DNA of 64,000 bases from Hygrocybe punicea. Taxonomy: Eukaryota; Basidiomycota; Agaricomycetes; Agaricales; Hygrophoraceae. The notes under the pieces were generated by a model that was not told the DNA's origin, did no database searches, and saw only the letters and a program-made list of their open reading frames with translations. Shown one piece after another: positions 11,769 through 22,225 of the stretch (within the stretch, counting starts at the first letter, position 1; every line of letters starts with the position of its first letter). The stretch covers positions 613,590 through 677,589 of the forward strand of contig OY744471.1 of the NCBI GenBank assembly GCA_963556145.1, written 5' to 3'. Made by a program: the position numbers and the translations under genes.

Positions 11769-12356
11769 ATGGGACAAGATGCAGACGCCAATAACGCCCA
11801 AGCTAAAAAAACCACACGTTCCATTTGGGTTCCCACGTCACTCTTGGACTACTCACTTCCCGACATGGTCGCATATTATACTGATCAACATGGACGTGCT
11901 GCAGGGAAAGGTGGTCTGCTGCTTAAGCAGGTATTTTTTTTTCTCTTGATGCTACACTCATAATTCAAACGCTGCTTCCTACAAAGATATTGGCAGATCT
12001 CCAGCTTGAAACCCAACCGGATACAGCACCCGAATCAAGTCTTGCTGCTGGCAGCTCTGGATCTGCCAGTGGCCACACTACATCCTCGTTCTCTGCTGAA
12101 GTCATTGGTCTTACCATGGATGAGCTTGAAAGCCACCCAAATACAGCACTCAAATCAAGTCTTGTCCACGGCAGCTCCAGATCTGGCCACGCTACATCCT
12201 CATTCTCAGCTGAAGTCATTGATCTTACTATGGATGAACTTGAAAGTCAACCGGATACAGCACGCAAATCAAGTTTTGTCCCCAATGCCAGACTCGGCGC
12301 CACATCTTCATTCTCAGTTGAAGTGATAGATCTCACTATGGATGATGATTCCGAAG
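11769..12356 (+). CDS. Poly-SIM protein: three tandem repeats with SUMO-interaction-like motifs, interrupted
   Basis: Exon 1 is 11769-11930 and exon 2 is 11987-12356, joined by a normal GT-AG intron in phase. Exon 1 gives a short globular start (IWVPTSLLDYSL) that weakly recalls Myb/SANT-like beginnings of fungal proteins. Exon 2 contains three ~38-45-residue repeats, each with SSFS(A/V)EVI(D/G)LTMD. VIDLT followed by acidic residues is the classical SUMO-interaction motif. The next intron runs 12357-12411, with a CTAAT branch-like site and a final AG. Exactly there a hAT element is inserted, so the 3' part of the gene is displaced beyond 16615 or lost; downstream of the second target-site copy the frame meets a stop within a few codons. 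A role in SUMO binding is inferred from the motif only. Confidence 0.55.
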
Positions 12357-12411
12357 GTATGTGCTCTTGTACTTGTAAGCCATTTGCACCTACTAATTGC
12401 AATGCGTATAG

Positions 12412-15400
12412 TAAGGCTCCAACCCTTTCCCTTTATAAACAGTTTTAACGGGTTATATCCATTTACTCTTTACATATAAATACGGTTGTAGGGGTAAATA
12501 GTAAATAAATATTTACAACTATTTACTAACCATTTACACCAGGGCTTTTGCCTTCTTTGGCCATTGAGCATCGGAAGTCAAAAGTCTATCGAAAGTCATA
12601 ACTTTGCGGACTAAGACACATCTTTCACAGTTAGCAATATGCGAAATGGCCACCCCTGCCTAGCAACCTTTGAGCTTTGTTGAATACTGACACATTCTGG
12701 CTTACCCTAAAGTGAGTCCAATAAAAGTACAAGCTGAAATAAACTAACTGCCTCCCATTTACCTTGCCCCCACCATGGCAGCCACAGTCAGAGCCGCATC
12801 CCTCATTGTCAACCTTATATCTTTGTGCCAAGGACTCCCCAGGACCATTCCGAAGGCCAACAAGGATGACCAAGTCTATCATGTCATTAAAAATGTTAAT
12901 GAGGATGAGCCTTGGCAATCCTTTAACTGGAAATTCGACCTTCTCTTTGGAGAAGATTGCCGTGACGAGAAGGGCTTCCTTCTCAATATTCGATGTGGAC
13001 AATATGGCATGGGTGCCGTTTGCATGTACCTAAAGGAAATTAACACAGAGGAGCCATGGTTCCTTGCTGATCTCGCAGTAATTAAGCTCGAGAAGATCTG
13101 CGATGAAGTAATCAAGCTAAAGTATTTATTTCCATTTGGCATTTGCGTATCTTGTATAGATCTAACTACTCAACTTGGTGAAGCTCTGAAGTCTCTGATG
13201 CCGCATCTACAGTCGACAAATCTGTGCCTTCCAACTCTGAGCCTACAGTGATTAAGAAGGTCAAACTTCGTATCCCAGCAAAGGCAACACCACATACTGC
13301 TACTGCTTCGAAGAAGTCTAAAACATCAGACAATGATGCGGATGACAAGACATATGCACCCACAAAGCATCCACGCCAGCAATCCGAGTCCCCCATTCCT
13401 GACTTCGAGCTAGACAAGGATGGCCATGAAATTATACCGGAATCCTCTGGACATCAGGTATCTGTAAGTTCTTTTGCATTTTTGTCTTGCAAGTTGTGAC
13501 ACTCACCAAGGAATGTGGTCAGAGAAAGCACAAACAAAATGTGGTTGTGTCAGATGAAGATACTAGTGACATGGAAACAGTGGTGAACAAGGTTTGTCCC
13601 TAAGTATTCGTGGGTGAATGACATTGAACTAAAAAAATTAGGAGCCTACAAATGTTGCAAAGAAACCTAAAAAATGTGCCAAGAAGGGTGGGAAGCCACA
13701 AAGGAAATGTCAGAAGAAGTCAAAGCAAGGAGGATCAGGAACCCTAGGTGATGAGATTGGAGTCTCATCAGAGGAAGAATCGGATGGGCAGACTGCGAGG
13801 TGGGAAGTTGATGAGCAGGAGGAAGCTGAACAGTAAAAAGGTGGGAAGCGTGGACCAGCAGGGAAAACCAGGCAACATTGGCATGAGCCTGTCCATTACA
13901 TTGTTCCTGGTGTAGCGGCAAAGAAGTGGCAGTTTAAATGCAAGTATTGCGCAGCGTATGTACCTACTTTTTTTTGACTTCGCACTTCATTTACCCACTT
14001 CTTGACATAGTACTTGAACGGCTGATCGCACAAAGGATTGTGCAAAATTTGACGACGAGAAACCCCAGCTGTCAATAGGAAACCTCACTACACACACCCG
14101 AGAGAAGCATCCTGCCCAGTGGAATGGCAAAGACTCGACGACACTGCCGTCCTCGAAGCCAATTGACCATGGATATACACCTGCCAGTGCAAAACTCATG
14201 GATGCTTTCCTTGAACAGGGTAAGCTGAATCCCAAACGTGACCCCACTAAGAAAGGTTTTTTGAAGCATTTTGCGGGGTGGATACTCGAGGATGATCTCC
14301 CATTCACCACCGGTGAAACTCCTGGAATTCGGTGCCTCTTCGAATACATGTCAGTTAAATTTCAACTCCCCAGTGACACTACTGTCCGAAACACGCTTGC
14401 AAAGATCTATATTGAACCGCATGGTAATCTTGTGAAGGAGCTCTCTGCATGTATTAATTGGATCTCTCTATCGATCACACCATTTGACATACCTTGAATC
14501 CTTTACAGAATGTGAAGTCGAGGATATCCTACTCAACTGACAATTGGACAACCCGCCAGATGGTCTTCACATTTGCCGGCACAATTGCGAGCTTCATCGA
14601 CGATGACTGGAAGCTGATTGAGAGATTGGTGGACTTCTACCATATCCAGGATAAGGAGCATGAAGGGCAGTATGCAGTGAAGGCATTTGTAAAGTCAGCA
14701 GCAGCGAGGGGTGGATTAGATAAAATAAGTATCCTTGATTTCAGGACCAGTGTAAGTGAGACTGACATAAAGTTCGGTCACCACTTCTTAGCCCTGTGTT
14801 TAGACAATGCATCATCGTGTGATGTATTAGCAAGGACGGCTGGCCTGTTACTCCTGCAAAAATACGACATCAAGTTTCATTCCGAAAATGGTCGCATTCG
14901 GTGCATGGCACATGTGGTCAACCTCATTGTGCAGGCGATCCTCACTGAGCTTGAGGAAGGCGATAACCCAGATATTTTCGACTGGTTTTTGCCAAACAAA
15001 CACCTCCCTATCCATTACGATCCGGATGAGGATGAAGAAGTCCAGGCATTTGAGAAGGAGGCTTATGAGGGTTTGGATGATGATGAAGAGGAAGAGGAAG
15101 AGCGAGAATACGAAGACTCCACAGCTTTGGGTGATGATGACGAGGATGAGCTGGACAAGCTCAATGACAACTCCTCAGCTAGTCAATTAAGCCCCATCAA
15201 GAAGGTATGTGATCATACGTATTGTAGTTCCGCATGTAGAGCAACCTGATCTTGTGCTTTTAGCTTAGGGCCAGCGTTCGCAAGATAGTCTCATCCCCGC
15301 AACGCCGCGCCTCCTTCCGCAAGATTTCGAAAGGGACTTATGCAGACAAGGCTGCGCCGTCTGGGAAGTTGTTGGGATCTTATGGTGATACGTGATGTTG

Positions 15401-16607
15401 TGACAAGGTGGAATTATACTCATGCGATGATGGAACAGGCAGTCCTTTTGTCAAAGGTGGGCTTATGGTTCCTTTTTTTTGCATTCAAATATTTAACACT
15501 CTGCGGCAGGCTATTGATAAGTGGGTTTTTGATCGGGATGAGCTCACGAACCTTCAGCTCTCTCCTGACAAGTGGAAAACCATACGGCTGCTAACAAGCA
15601 TGCTCAATGTAAGTTTTACTGTGATGATATATGGAGGATGTTTTATATCTTGCATCCCAGATATTTACCCATGTTACAAAGATGATGTCCCGAGCTGGCA
15701 CACCCAACCTTCCATGGGCGATTCCACTGTATGAAGGCATGAAGAAATCTCTCAAAGGCAACTTCAATGACACCACCCTTCCACCACGCCTTCGGCAAGC
15801 TGCAGCGGCAGGTCTTCGGAAACTTAATACTTACTATGATTTCACACAAAAGAACCACTTCAATATTATTGCAACCGGTATGACAATAACTTTTTTTTCG
15901 TGACATACTCATTTTAGTTATACTTTCAGTCTGTCATCCGGTTTTGAGGGTCTCTTGGTTCCGCAACGTTAGCCAAGAAGCCCATTCCCAAGCGGGTGCC
16001 TTATTTGAGCACGTCATCCGATCATATGAATGGCACCTACCTCACAGGCTCCTACTGCCCAGGCGGGGCCGAAACCTATGCCCAATGACTTCTTAGCCTC
16101 TATTGCACAGGTGGGGGCCCAATCAATGGCTTCAATCGCAACCCTGAAGTCAGAGTTTGAGCGTTATGCACTATTAGAAGAGGGTGGTGATGCGGACCTT
16201 GCGTTCTCGAATCCTCTAGCATGGTGGAAGGTAAGCCATATTTTGGCTGTCACTGCCCCTTTAGCTCATATTTACACTTAGAAACACACTCACGAATTCC
16301 CCACCATCACTCACATCGCTCGTGATTATTTAGCTATTCCTGGTGCTATTGTCTCCGTCGAGCAGCTCTTCTCCAGGTCTCGGCATCTCTGTACGGATCA
16401 GCGTTCATCCCTGAAGGCAGCAACTGTGATGAGGGCAATGTGTGCAAAGGAGTGGATTCGTGAAGGCCTGTTGAAGTGGGACTAGACTTTTTTTCATATT
16501 ATAATAACCCTTTCTAAACCATTTAAAACTGTTTATACTGTTTATCTTTACTCTTTCCGTTTAAATAAGAAAATTCTGTAAACATAAAGTAAATAGTTGG
16601 AGCTTTA
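12412..16607 (+). mobile_element. hAT transposon 1, with 8-bp target duplication and short TIRs
   Basis: The left end begins TAAGGCTCCAAC and the right end, reverse-complemented, begins TAAAGCTCCAAC (one mismatch in 12), fitting the hAT consensus of Y-A-R-N-G ends. The flanking octamers are GCGTATAG (12404-12411) and GCATATAG (16608-16615), one G/A difference. Both subterminal regions share TATAAACAGTTTTAA in inverted orientation. The element is 4196 bp and carries one decayed transposase gene. Confidence 0.8.
12775..16485 (+). pseudogene. hAT transposase with BED zinc finger, multiply broken
   Basis: The multi-exon gene encodes an N-terminal region of unknown type (12775-13200), a charged Ser/Lys linker, a BED finger (CKYC ... 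HTREKH, about 13930-14110), the hAT RNase H-like core (STDNWTT with the first Asp; LCLDNASS with the second), an acidic insertion (15020-15150), and the C-terminal hATC dimerisation region (VSVEQLFSRSRH) ending at 16485. Breaks: TAA at 13834-13836 where CAA is likely; TGA at 14015-14017 where the conserved Trp of the BED finger (TGG) is expected; a frame change near 15355-15375; another near 16025. It is therefore non-functional. The stops fit C-to-T or G-to-A changes. Confidence 0.8.
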
Positions 16608-16615
16608 GCATATAG

Positions 16616-17306
16616 CAGAAAAGCATGTCGTATAGCTAACTTGAAGCTTCCTTTTTTTAATGTACTAGTAGCCAGACTGACATACTTATAGAACTAAGGA
16701 TTGACAATATAATCTCAGTGCGAGAACAATACGCAGCTATATATTTAATGTTACCTAAGGATTGACAATATAATCTAGTTGAAGTCAATAAGAGGTAAAA
16801 GAAAATAAGGGAACAAGTGGCTAACCTCAGTGCGAGAACAATACGCAGCTGAGGTCTCTACGCTACGAAAACTAACTTATATACCTTAACAAAGGGTAAG
16901 GTAAGAAAGGGTACCGAAAAAGGTAAATCTAATCTAATCTAATCTAGCGGTTATCTAATCATTGTTGATTCGGTACTTATAGCCGGTTTGTCATTCAACA
17001 ATACTTACAACGTTCCAAGTTGTTTATTTCTCGGGTAGTCATACAAATGTAACTGTAGGAAAGTGTCGAAGAGTTTGCACGCAGTGACTAGTATCTGTGT
17101 ACGAAAACCCTGGGCCAGATTGCTGATCTCGATCAGGAAAACCCTGGGCCCAGGAGCTCACCAGATGGCCTCGAAAACCCCTTCAAATGACCGATTTTCC
17201 TCCATTTGCGGGACCGACCCAGATTGGCCGATCACGTGCCACCACTAGAAAATCTTCACTGCCACCGTTTTGGTGACAGGATTCTGTCCCCTTGATCTCC
17301 CCCAGG
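16616..17306. other. Intergenic stretch with shuffled short repeats
   Basis: No gene is seen. A 22-bp unit (CTAAGGATTGACAATATAAT + CT) occurs at 16694-16715 and 16755-16776, and a 25-bp unit (starts CTCAGTGCGAGAAC) at 16714-16738 and 16826-16850. A TAATC microsatellite lies near 16925-16950. The GGC1 promoter occupies the right end, where AAAACCCTGGGCC is repeated (about 17104 and 17140). Confidence 0.5.
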
Positions 17307-18757
17307 ATGTCACCGCCAATATATGGGAAGAGTAGAGATTCCGGCACGGCTCGAGTGTTGGGATCGGGTGCCTCTGGTGGGCGTCTCTTAAACAGCTTGA
17401 CGCGCGATCGAAATTTTGAACTTCTTGTTTTTTGCTGTACCGTATACCAGGTGTCGCCGAACTGCTCGTATTCCACCCAGTAGACACCGTAGCGAAACGG
17501 CTGATGAGCAACAAGGCCAAAGTAAAGTCGTTCCTTCATTTCTCCTCTGAACAATTCTTTAATAAAACTTTGTATTATATTTATATACCCATATCCATAT
17601 ATTGTCGTCACCGTTGTCGATCGTAGGTTTCAATGTCAACGCTCTCCCAAATCATATTCAGGGACAACGCAAACGCATCTCTAAGCCGTAAACTTCTCCA
17701 CCTCTTTCCCGGACTCGGATACGCTGCGGGATACAAGGTCGCACAGCGGATATACAAATTTGGCGGGCAGCCTTGGTTCAACGACCTCATCACCAAATAC
17801 TACAAGGCTCAATTCACGAATATGTTTGGAGAACGGAAGGGGAGGATGATGATACAGGCGACAGCTGGAAGGTAAAGTAGCATATCTGTACTGTCGTTTA
17901 CGGGTGCTGATCATGTGCTGATCGTTCCATGGTTTGTCGCCAAATACAGCTTGACTGGAATCGGAGAAGTGGTCTGTGCTCTCATCAATTTTTTCCCTCC
18001 TATCCACCCTCCCCTTTCACGGCCATGCAAATGGCTCTGTTGTATAATGGATAGGATGTTCATTTTTTTTCCTCTTCAAAATTTTGTTGTATACATTCAT
18101 AGGCACTTTTACCACTGGACGTCCTCAAGATTAAACGTCAAGTGAATCCCGAAGCGTTCCGGGGCCGAGGTGTTATACGGATATTTAGGGAGGAAGGGAC
18201 GACGTTATACCGCGGTTGGGCGTGGACGATGGCGAGAAATGCACCAGGAAGCTTTGCAGTGAGTAGGATAATTTATGATGGAGATTATCAATTTCGTATT
18301 CACGACCATTGAAACAACGCCGTTTTGTTAACCATGCTCATGCTTTCGTTTCACAGCTCTTTGGCGCGTCGGCAGTGACTAAAGAATATGTGTTGGGCGT
18401 AACCGACTACTCACGGGCGACCTGGACGCAAAATTTTATCGCATCCGTAGCGGGAGCTGTGGCTTCCATTACCATCGCCGCACCCCTCGACACTATCAAA
18501 ACGCGCATTCAAAACGCCAACTTTGAACACAAGGTAGCAGGTGTTGTTGTCATCAAAGATCTATTAAAGAACGAGGGACCAACGGCATTCTTCAAAGGAT
18601 TGACGCCAAAGGTAGAGTAGAGACAGAGAGGCTTTTCTGTTGGGTTGGGTGCTAACCGAGCTCTTTGTTGAAATAGATTCTTGTCGTTGGACCGAAATTG
18701 GTGTTCAGTTATACGCTAGCACAGTCCTTGATTCCGTTCTTTTCGAAATATGTCTAG
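17307..18757 (+). CDS. GGC1: Mitochondrial GTP/GDP carrier
   Basis: Inner-membrane carrier that exchanges GTP for GDP. Exons: 17307-17376, 17451-17521, 17627-17871, 17950-17971, 18103-18258, 18357-18611 and 18677-18757; phases close exactly and give 299 residues, against 300 in yeast Ggc1. Three carrier signatures are visible: FHPVDTVAKR, LPLDVLKIKRQ and APLDTIKTRIQ. Family-specific stretches also match Ggc1 (FPGLGYAAGYKV, YKFGGQP, GWAWTMARNAPGSFALFG, FKGLTPK). The start at 17307 gives a short N-terminus leading into GASGVAELLVFHPVD, as expected. One exon is only 22 nt (SLTGIGEV). It converges on the uS7m gene, whose stop is 87 bp away. The gene appears intact. Confidence 0.95.
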
Positions 18758-18844
18758 ATGTGATACCATAGAATGTGTTAAGTATTCTGCATACACAGCA
18801 CGCGATTCCAACCTTTTGTATGGCATAGCCAACCTTAGATGTGG

Positions 18845-19533
18845 TTATACACGCCATTGCGCATTGCCTCTGCATCGTCCACGGTGAGTCAAAAATAGAC
18901 ATTGCCAATGGGCGGGTAACCGTACCTGTTAACCATGGCAAAGCGATGAACCTCCTCCTTCTTCTTCAACGCCTCGCTATTCCCTTGAACCACAGCGATA
19001 AGCTCCCGGGCCAACCTCTCCTCCACGGTCTTCCCACTCTTCTTCTCGCTCGCCTTGAGGATCCACTGCAGCGCAAACCGCGTCCGCTGTTTCTCACCAA
19101 GGGCGATGGGCTTGGCAACGTTCTTCGCGCCTTGCCGATGCATCATTGATCGTACCGCCGGCGAAGCTGCAAGAACCGCTTGGCGAAGGATGGGGAGCGG
19201 CTGCGCGCGGGTGAATGCATGGATGTATAGCAGTGTTCGTGAGGTGATGCGAGAGGCCTTTGCGCGGTGGCCGTGGACCAGCAATGTGGAGGAGAGGTAG
19301 TGGAGGAGTGGGTCTTCGGCGGGGGGGATGGTGATGATGGGTGTTGAGCCGCTGGGGGTCGTCTGGGTGGTGGTCGTGGATGATGCTGGAGCCAATGTCG
19401 TTGATGATGGGTTTCGATTAGCGCCTGGCAACATTGAACCAAGTGCACCGAGAGCGTTTGATATGGTTACGCCATCCGAGGTAGACAAAGCTGTAGAGAG
19501 TGTGCGAACAGTCGCGGTCTTTGACAAAATCAT
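18845..19533 (-). CDS. RSM7: Mitochondrial small-subunit ribosomal protein uS7m
   Basis: Component of the head of the mitochondrial small ribosomal subunit. Minus-strand exons are 19533-18926 and 18869-18845 around a 56-bp intron, giving 210 residues. The uS7 core is clear in the second half: KPIALGEKQRTRFALQW, the ERLARELIAVVQGN helix and ALKKKEEVHRFAMVNR. The short last exon supplies the conserved-type tail (NR then AQWRV). The N-terminus is a Ser/Thr-rich mitochondrial targeting-like region (MILSKTATVRTLSTAL). A retroelement begins 47 bp upstream of the ATG, so the promoter is either very short or partly provided by the element. Confidence 0.92.
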
Positions 19534-19580
19534 ACAAGTCGTTGGACAACACCCGTAAACACGGCCGTTCCTAACAACTC

Positions 19581-19736
19581 ATTGCTTTCTAAAAACACGA
19601 GGAACGAGGGTAAATTAGAATTAAGTCTATGTACGAATTGGGCGAGTTAAGGTCCAAGGCTCTCAGCCTCGCACCTTCACTCGTCGCTATCTAAGATATC
19701 CGTCTGCTCCTCTCAGAGCGGCCATCTTTTCTTTCT
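19581..19736 (+). repeat. Ngaro repeat A1 (copy A2 at 36626-36781)
   Basis: A 156-bp direct repeat, apparently identical to 36626-36781. It starts ATTGCTTTCTAAAAAC and ends just before the ORF1 leader. Confidence 0.9.
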
Positions 19737-19747
19737 TTTCCTGCAAA

Positions 19748-21042
19748 ATGAATAGAATCCAGTTTGACCCCGCACTCCTCCAATGCCCCGACTTCGCATC
19801 CGAGACGTATGCACTGGTCCGTGCCCCCTTCGTCAATGCCAATACCACAGACGAACAAGCCGCCCTACTTCTGGTCAACGTCTGGAGGGCCGGCAACAAC
19901 CTGGAAAAGCAACAATGGCAGGATCAGCACCAGAACGACATTGCAGCACAAGCAAACGAGATACTACGCGAACAGGAAGCCGCCGAACAGCGAGCATTAC
20001 TGCTCGCTCAAGAACAGGAGGCCCTCCGTAAGGACACGATGAAGAAGAATAAGACGAAATACATCCCAATACCCAATCGACCAATGCCCACCATCGCGCC
20101 GGTCTTCGCCTCCAACTATGCCACCAAAATGATGGAAAAAGGCCAATATATTGAATTATGGTACTACACCAACGACGGCCTAGATGACGCCATGAAAACT
20201 AGCACGACAGTAGATGACGATGCTATGGCAATTTCCCGAAACCCCGATGGATCCACTTCTTGGGTCACCGCGGCAGCCGCCCGTCACTCCAAAAAAGCCG
20301 TCGACGACAAAGACATACCATGGGAGGACTTCTGTCAAGCTGTACCCAGAATGATACTAGCCATGGAAGCAGCAGAATGGCCTGCTGAGCGTGTCATCAT
20401 GCTCGCCACCTTCTGGGGCAACTTGCAGGTCCATGAATTCAGGTCCTCCCGTGACACATTAGACCAGAAGGCACTCCTGCTTTACCAAGCCAGACAACGC
20501 CGACTATGGCACCTCGCCATACCCTCGCCACGAGGTGCATATAACATTGCCGTCATTAATGAAGACATCATGCGCAAAACCAGGGAAGAAGTTTATTGGG
20601 AAGATCGCAGAACCAGAGACAATGAGAGGGACTTCTGCGTAAGTCTCCCTCCCATACCTGTTTCCCATTCATCAGCTAATCAAGATTCTCCGCTCTATTC
20701 CACGAACATCGCCCATTACCCGCCACTCGCACCCCCATATTGCATGCGCCCGCGTTATGCCATCCGTGCCCCCGTTTGCACGCATGCTCCTGTTTTGCAC
20801 CACGCATGCTCCTACTTTGCACCATGCATGCTTCTACTTTGCACCACGCATGCTCCTACTTTGCACCACGCATGCTCCTGTTTTGCACCATGCATGCTCC
20901 CCGTCTTAACCCCCCCTTTGACAACAGGCTGACCAACGAATTGGCTTAACACAAAGGACAGGTCCCAGCACCCCTTCCCACCGTAATCGAGACTACAAAC
21001 GGCCTGATGGCGCCTGGCGACGATCCGCCTCACCAGTCCATC
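19748..21042 (+). CDS. Ngaro ORF1 (Gag-like), 5' part; continues at 36363-36454
   Basis: Exon 1 (19748-20638) encodes 297 residues: an N-terminal part rich in Gln/Glu/Ala (residues ~60-100, coiled-coil-like) and a helical middle with DIPWEDFCQAV and HEFRSSRDTLDQKALLLYQA. An unusually long intron (20639-20927) contains a 22-bp minisatellite. Exon 2 starts at 20928 and runs in frame to 21042, where a large element is inserted. Resuming at 36363, after removal of the insertion and one target copy, the frame stays open and stops at 36452-36454. The total, 891 + 115 + 92 nt, is divisible by three (365 residues). Gag identity is inferred from position; no zinc knuckle is seen. Confidence 0.65.
20782..20900 (+). 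repeat. 22-bp minisatellite inside an intron
   Basis: About five tandem copies of a unit like GCATGCTCCTACTTTGCACC plus AC, differing mainly at C/T positions. It lies wholly inside the ORF1 intron. Read through, it would give a Cys/His-rich peptide, but flanking splice sites remove it. Confidence 0.8.
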
Positions 21043-21330
21043 CACCTTAGGCAGCACTCTAGGGATGTTCCCACGGCCTCAAAGGGGGGGTTCTTATGTG
21101 AGGGAGAAGTGGCCTTCGAGGCCGGGTCTCGGGAGGATCCTTCGCCATAATTTTTGCTGACCTCCCAGAGCATTTTCTGGGGTCCTATAAATATGTTTTC
21201 TGAGCATTTGATGAGCATCCACATATGTCTTATAAGTGAATGTTTTTTCTTCGAGCCTCCTAGACATTTTTTGAACCTCCTAGAACTTCCTAGGCATTAC
21301 ATAGCTACTATAATAGTACTAATTCCACTC
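21043..21330. repeat. Left long terminal inverted repeat (partner 35990-36354)
   Basis: About 290 bp, recognisably similar but not identical to the reverse complement of 35990-36354; the outer ~110 bp are best conserved. The inner part has repeated CCTCCTAGA words. Confidence 0.75.
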
Positions 21331-21540
21331 CCATGCCCCTGTCAATCGGTAGTATCCCAAGAGCAGGCACTGTTGCTGAGTGGCGGTCACAAGCAGATGA
21401 CCATCGGCCCCAACGTCGCCCTCCACCTCCCGGATTCCACCTGAGCTGCTCTGGCCCTCGGTGAGGCAATTGAACCTCTCAGACACTAGAGGACCTCCCA
21501 GTACTCCAGGGCCACCGTCCAGCGGAAATGCTGTGTGCAC

Positions 21541-22140
21541 CTAAATTAATGAGGGAGAGGGAGAGGAGAGAGCAGGGAGGGAGCAGGGAGGGAGCAGGGA
21601 GGGAGCAGGGAGGGAACGGGGAGGGAGCAGGGAGGGAGCAGGGAGGGAGCAGGGAGGGAACGGGGAGGGAGCAGGGAGGGAACGGGGAGGGAGCAGGAGG
21701 GAGCGGGGACAGAGAGAATGAGGAGAGGGAGGAAACCAGGAGGGAGCGGGGACAGAGAGAATGAGGAGATGGAGGAAACCGGCAGCCTGAGGGAGCGGGA
21801 GGGAGCAGGGACAGAGCGGGGGAAGGAGGGAGAGGGAGAGAGCATGGAGAGAGCGTGTGGGGAGGAGAGGGAGAGAGAGGGAACAGGGAGGAGAGGGAGA
21901 GCGCGAGTGGAGGAGCAGGGAGAGAGGGAATGGGGGAGGGAGAGCGCGCATGGAGGTGGAGGAGAGAGGGAATGGAGAGGGAAGAGAGAGAGCAGAGCAG
22001 GGAGAGAAATACAGCGGGGGAGAGAGGGACTGGGGGACGGAGAGCAGAGAGGGAGGGAACGGGAAGCAGAGAGGGAGCGAGGGATCGGGGAGCGGGAGGG
22101 AGAGAGAGAGCAGGGAGAAGAGGGAGAGGGAGAGAACTGA
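21541..22140 (+). repeat. Polypurine minisatellite (GGGAGGGAGCA-type)
   Basis: About 600 bp of almost pure G/A on the plus strand. The first part is a regular tandem array of 10-11-bp units (GGGAGCAGGGA variants); the rest is less regular (GAGAGGGA). Long ORFs on both strands here are composition artefacts. Confidence 0.9.
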
Positions 22141-22225
22141 CCTCGTCATCTGTCGTCATCGTCCCCCTCCCCCTCCCCCTCGTCCTCGTCCGCATCGTTG
22201 TCTTCTTCGTCGTTGTCCTCGGCGT

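Noticed and set aside
17183..17611. 142-residue minus ORF
   Set aside because: Antisense to exons 1-2 and an intron of GGC1, whose model is strong.
20740..20949. Cys/His-rich peptide from the 22-bp repeats as a metal-binding protein
   Set aside because: The repeats lie in an intron by frame analysis of ORF1; the peptide has no start or homology.
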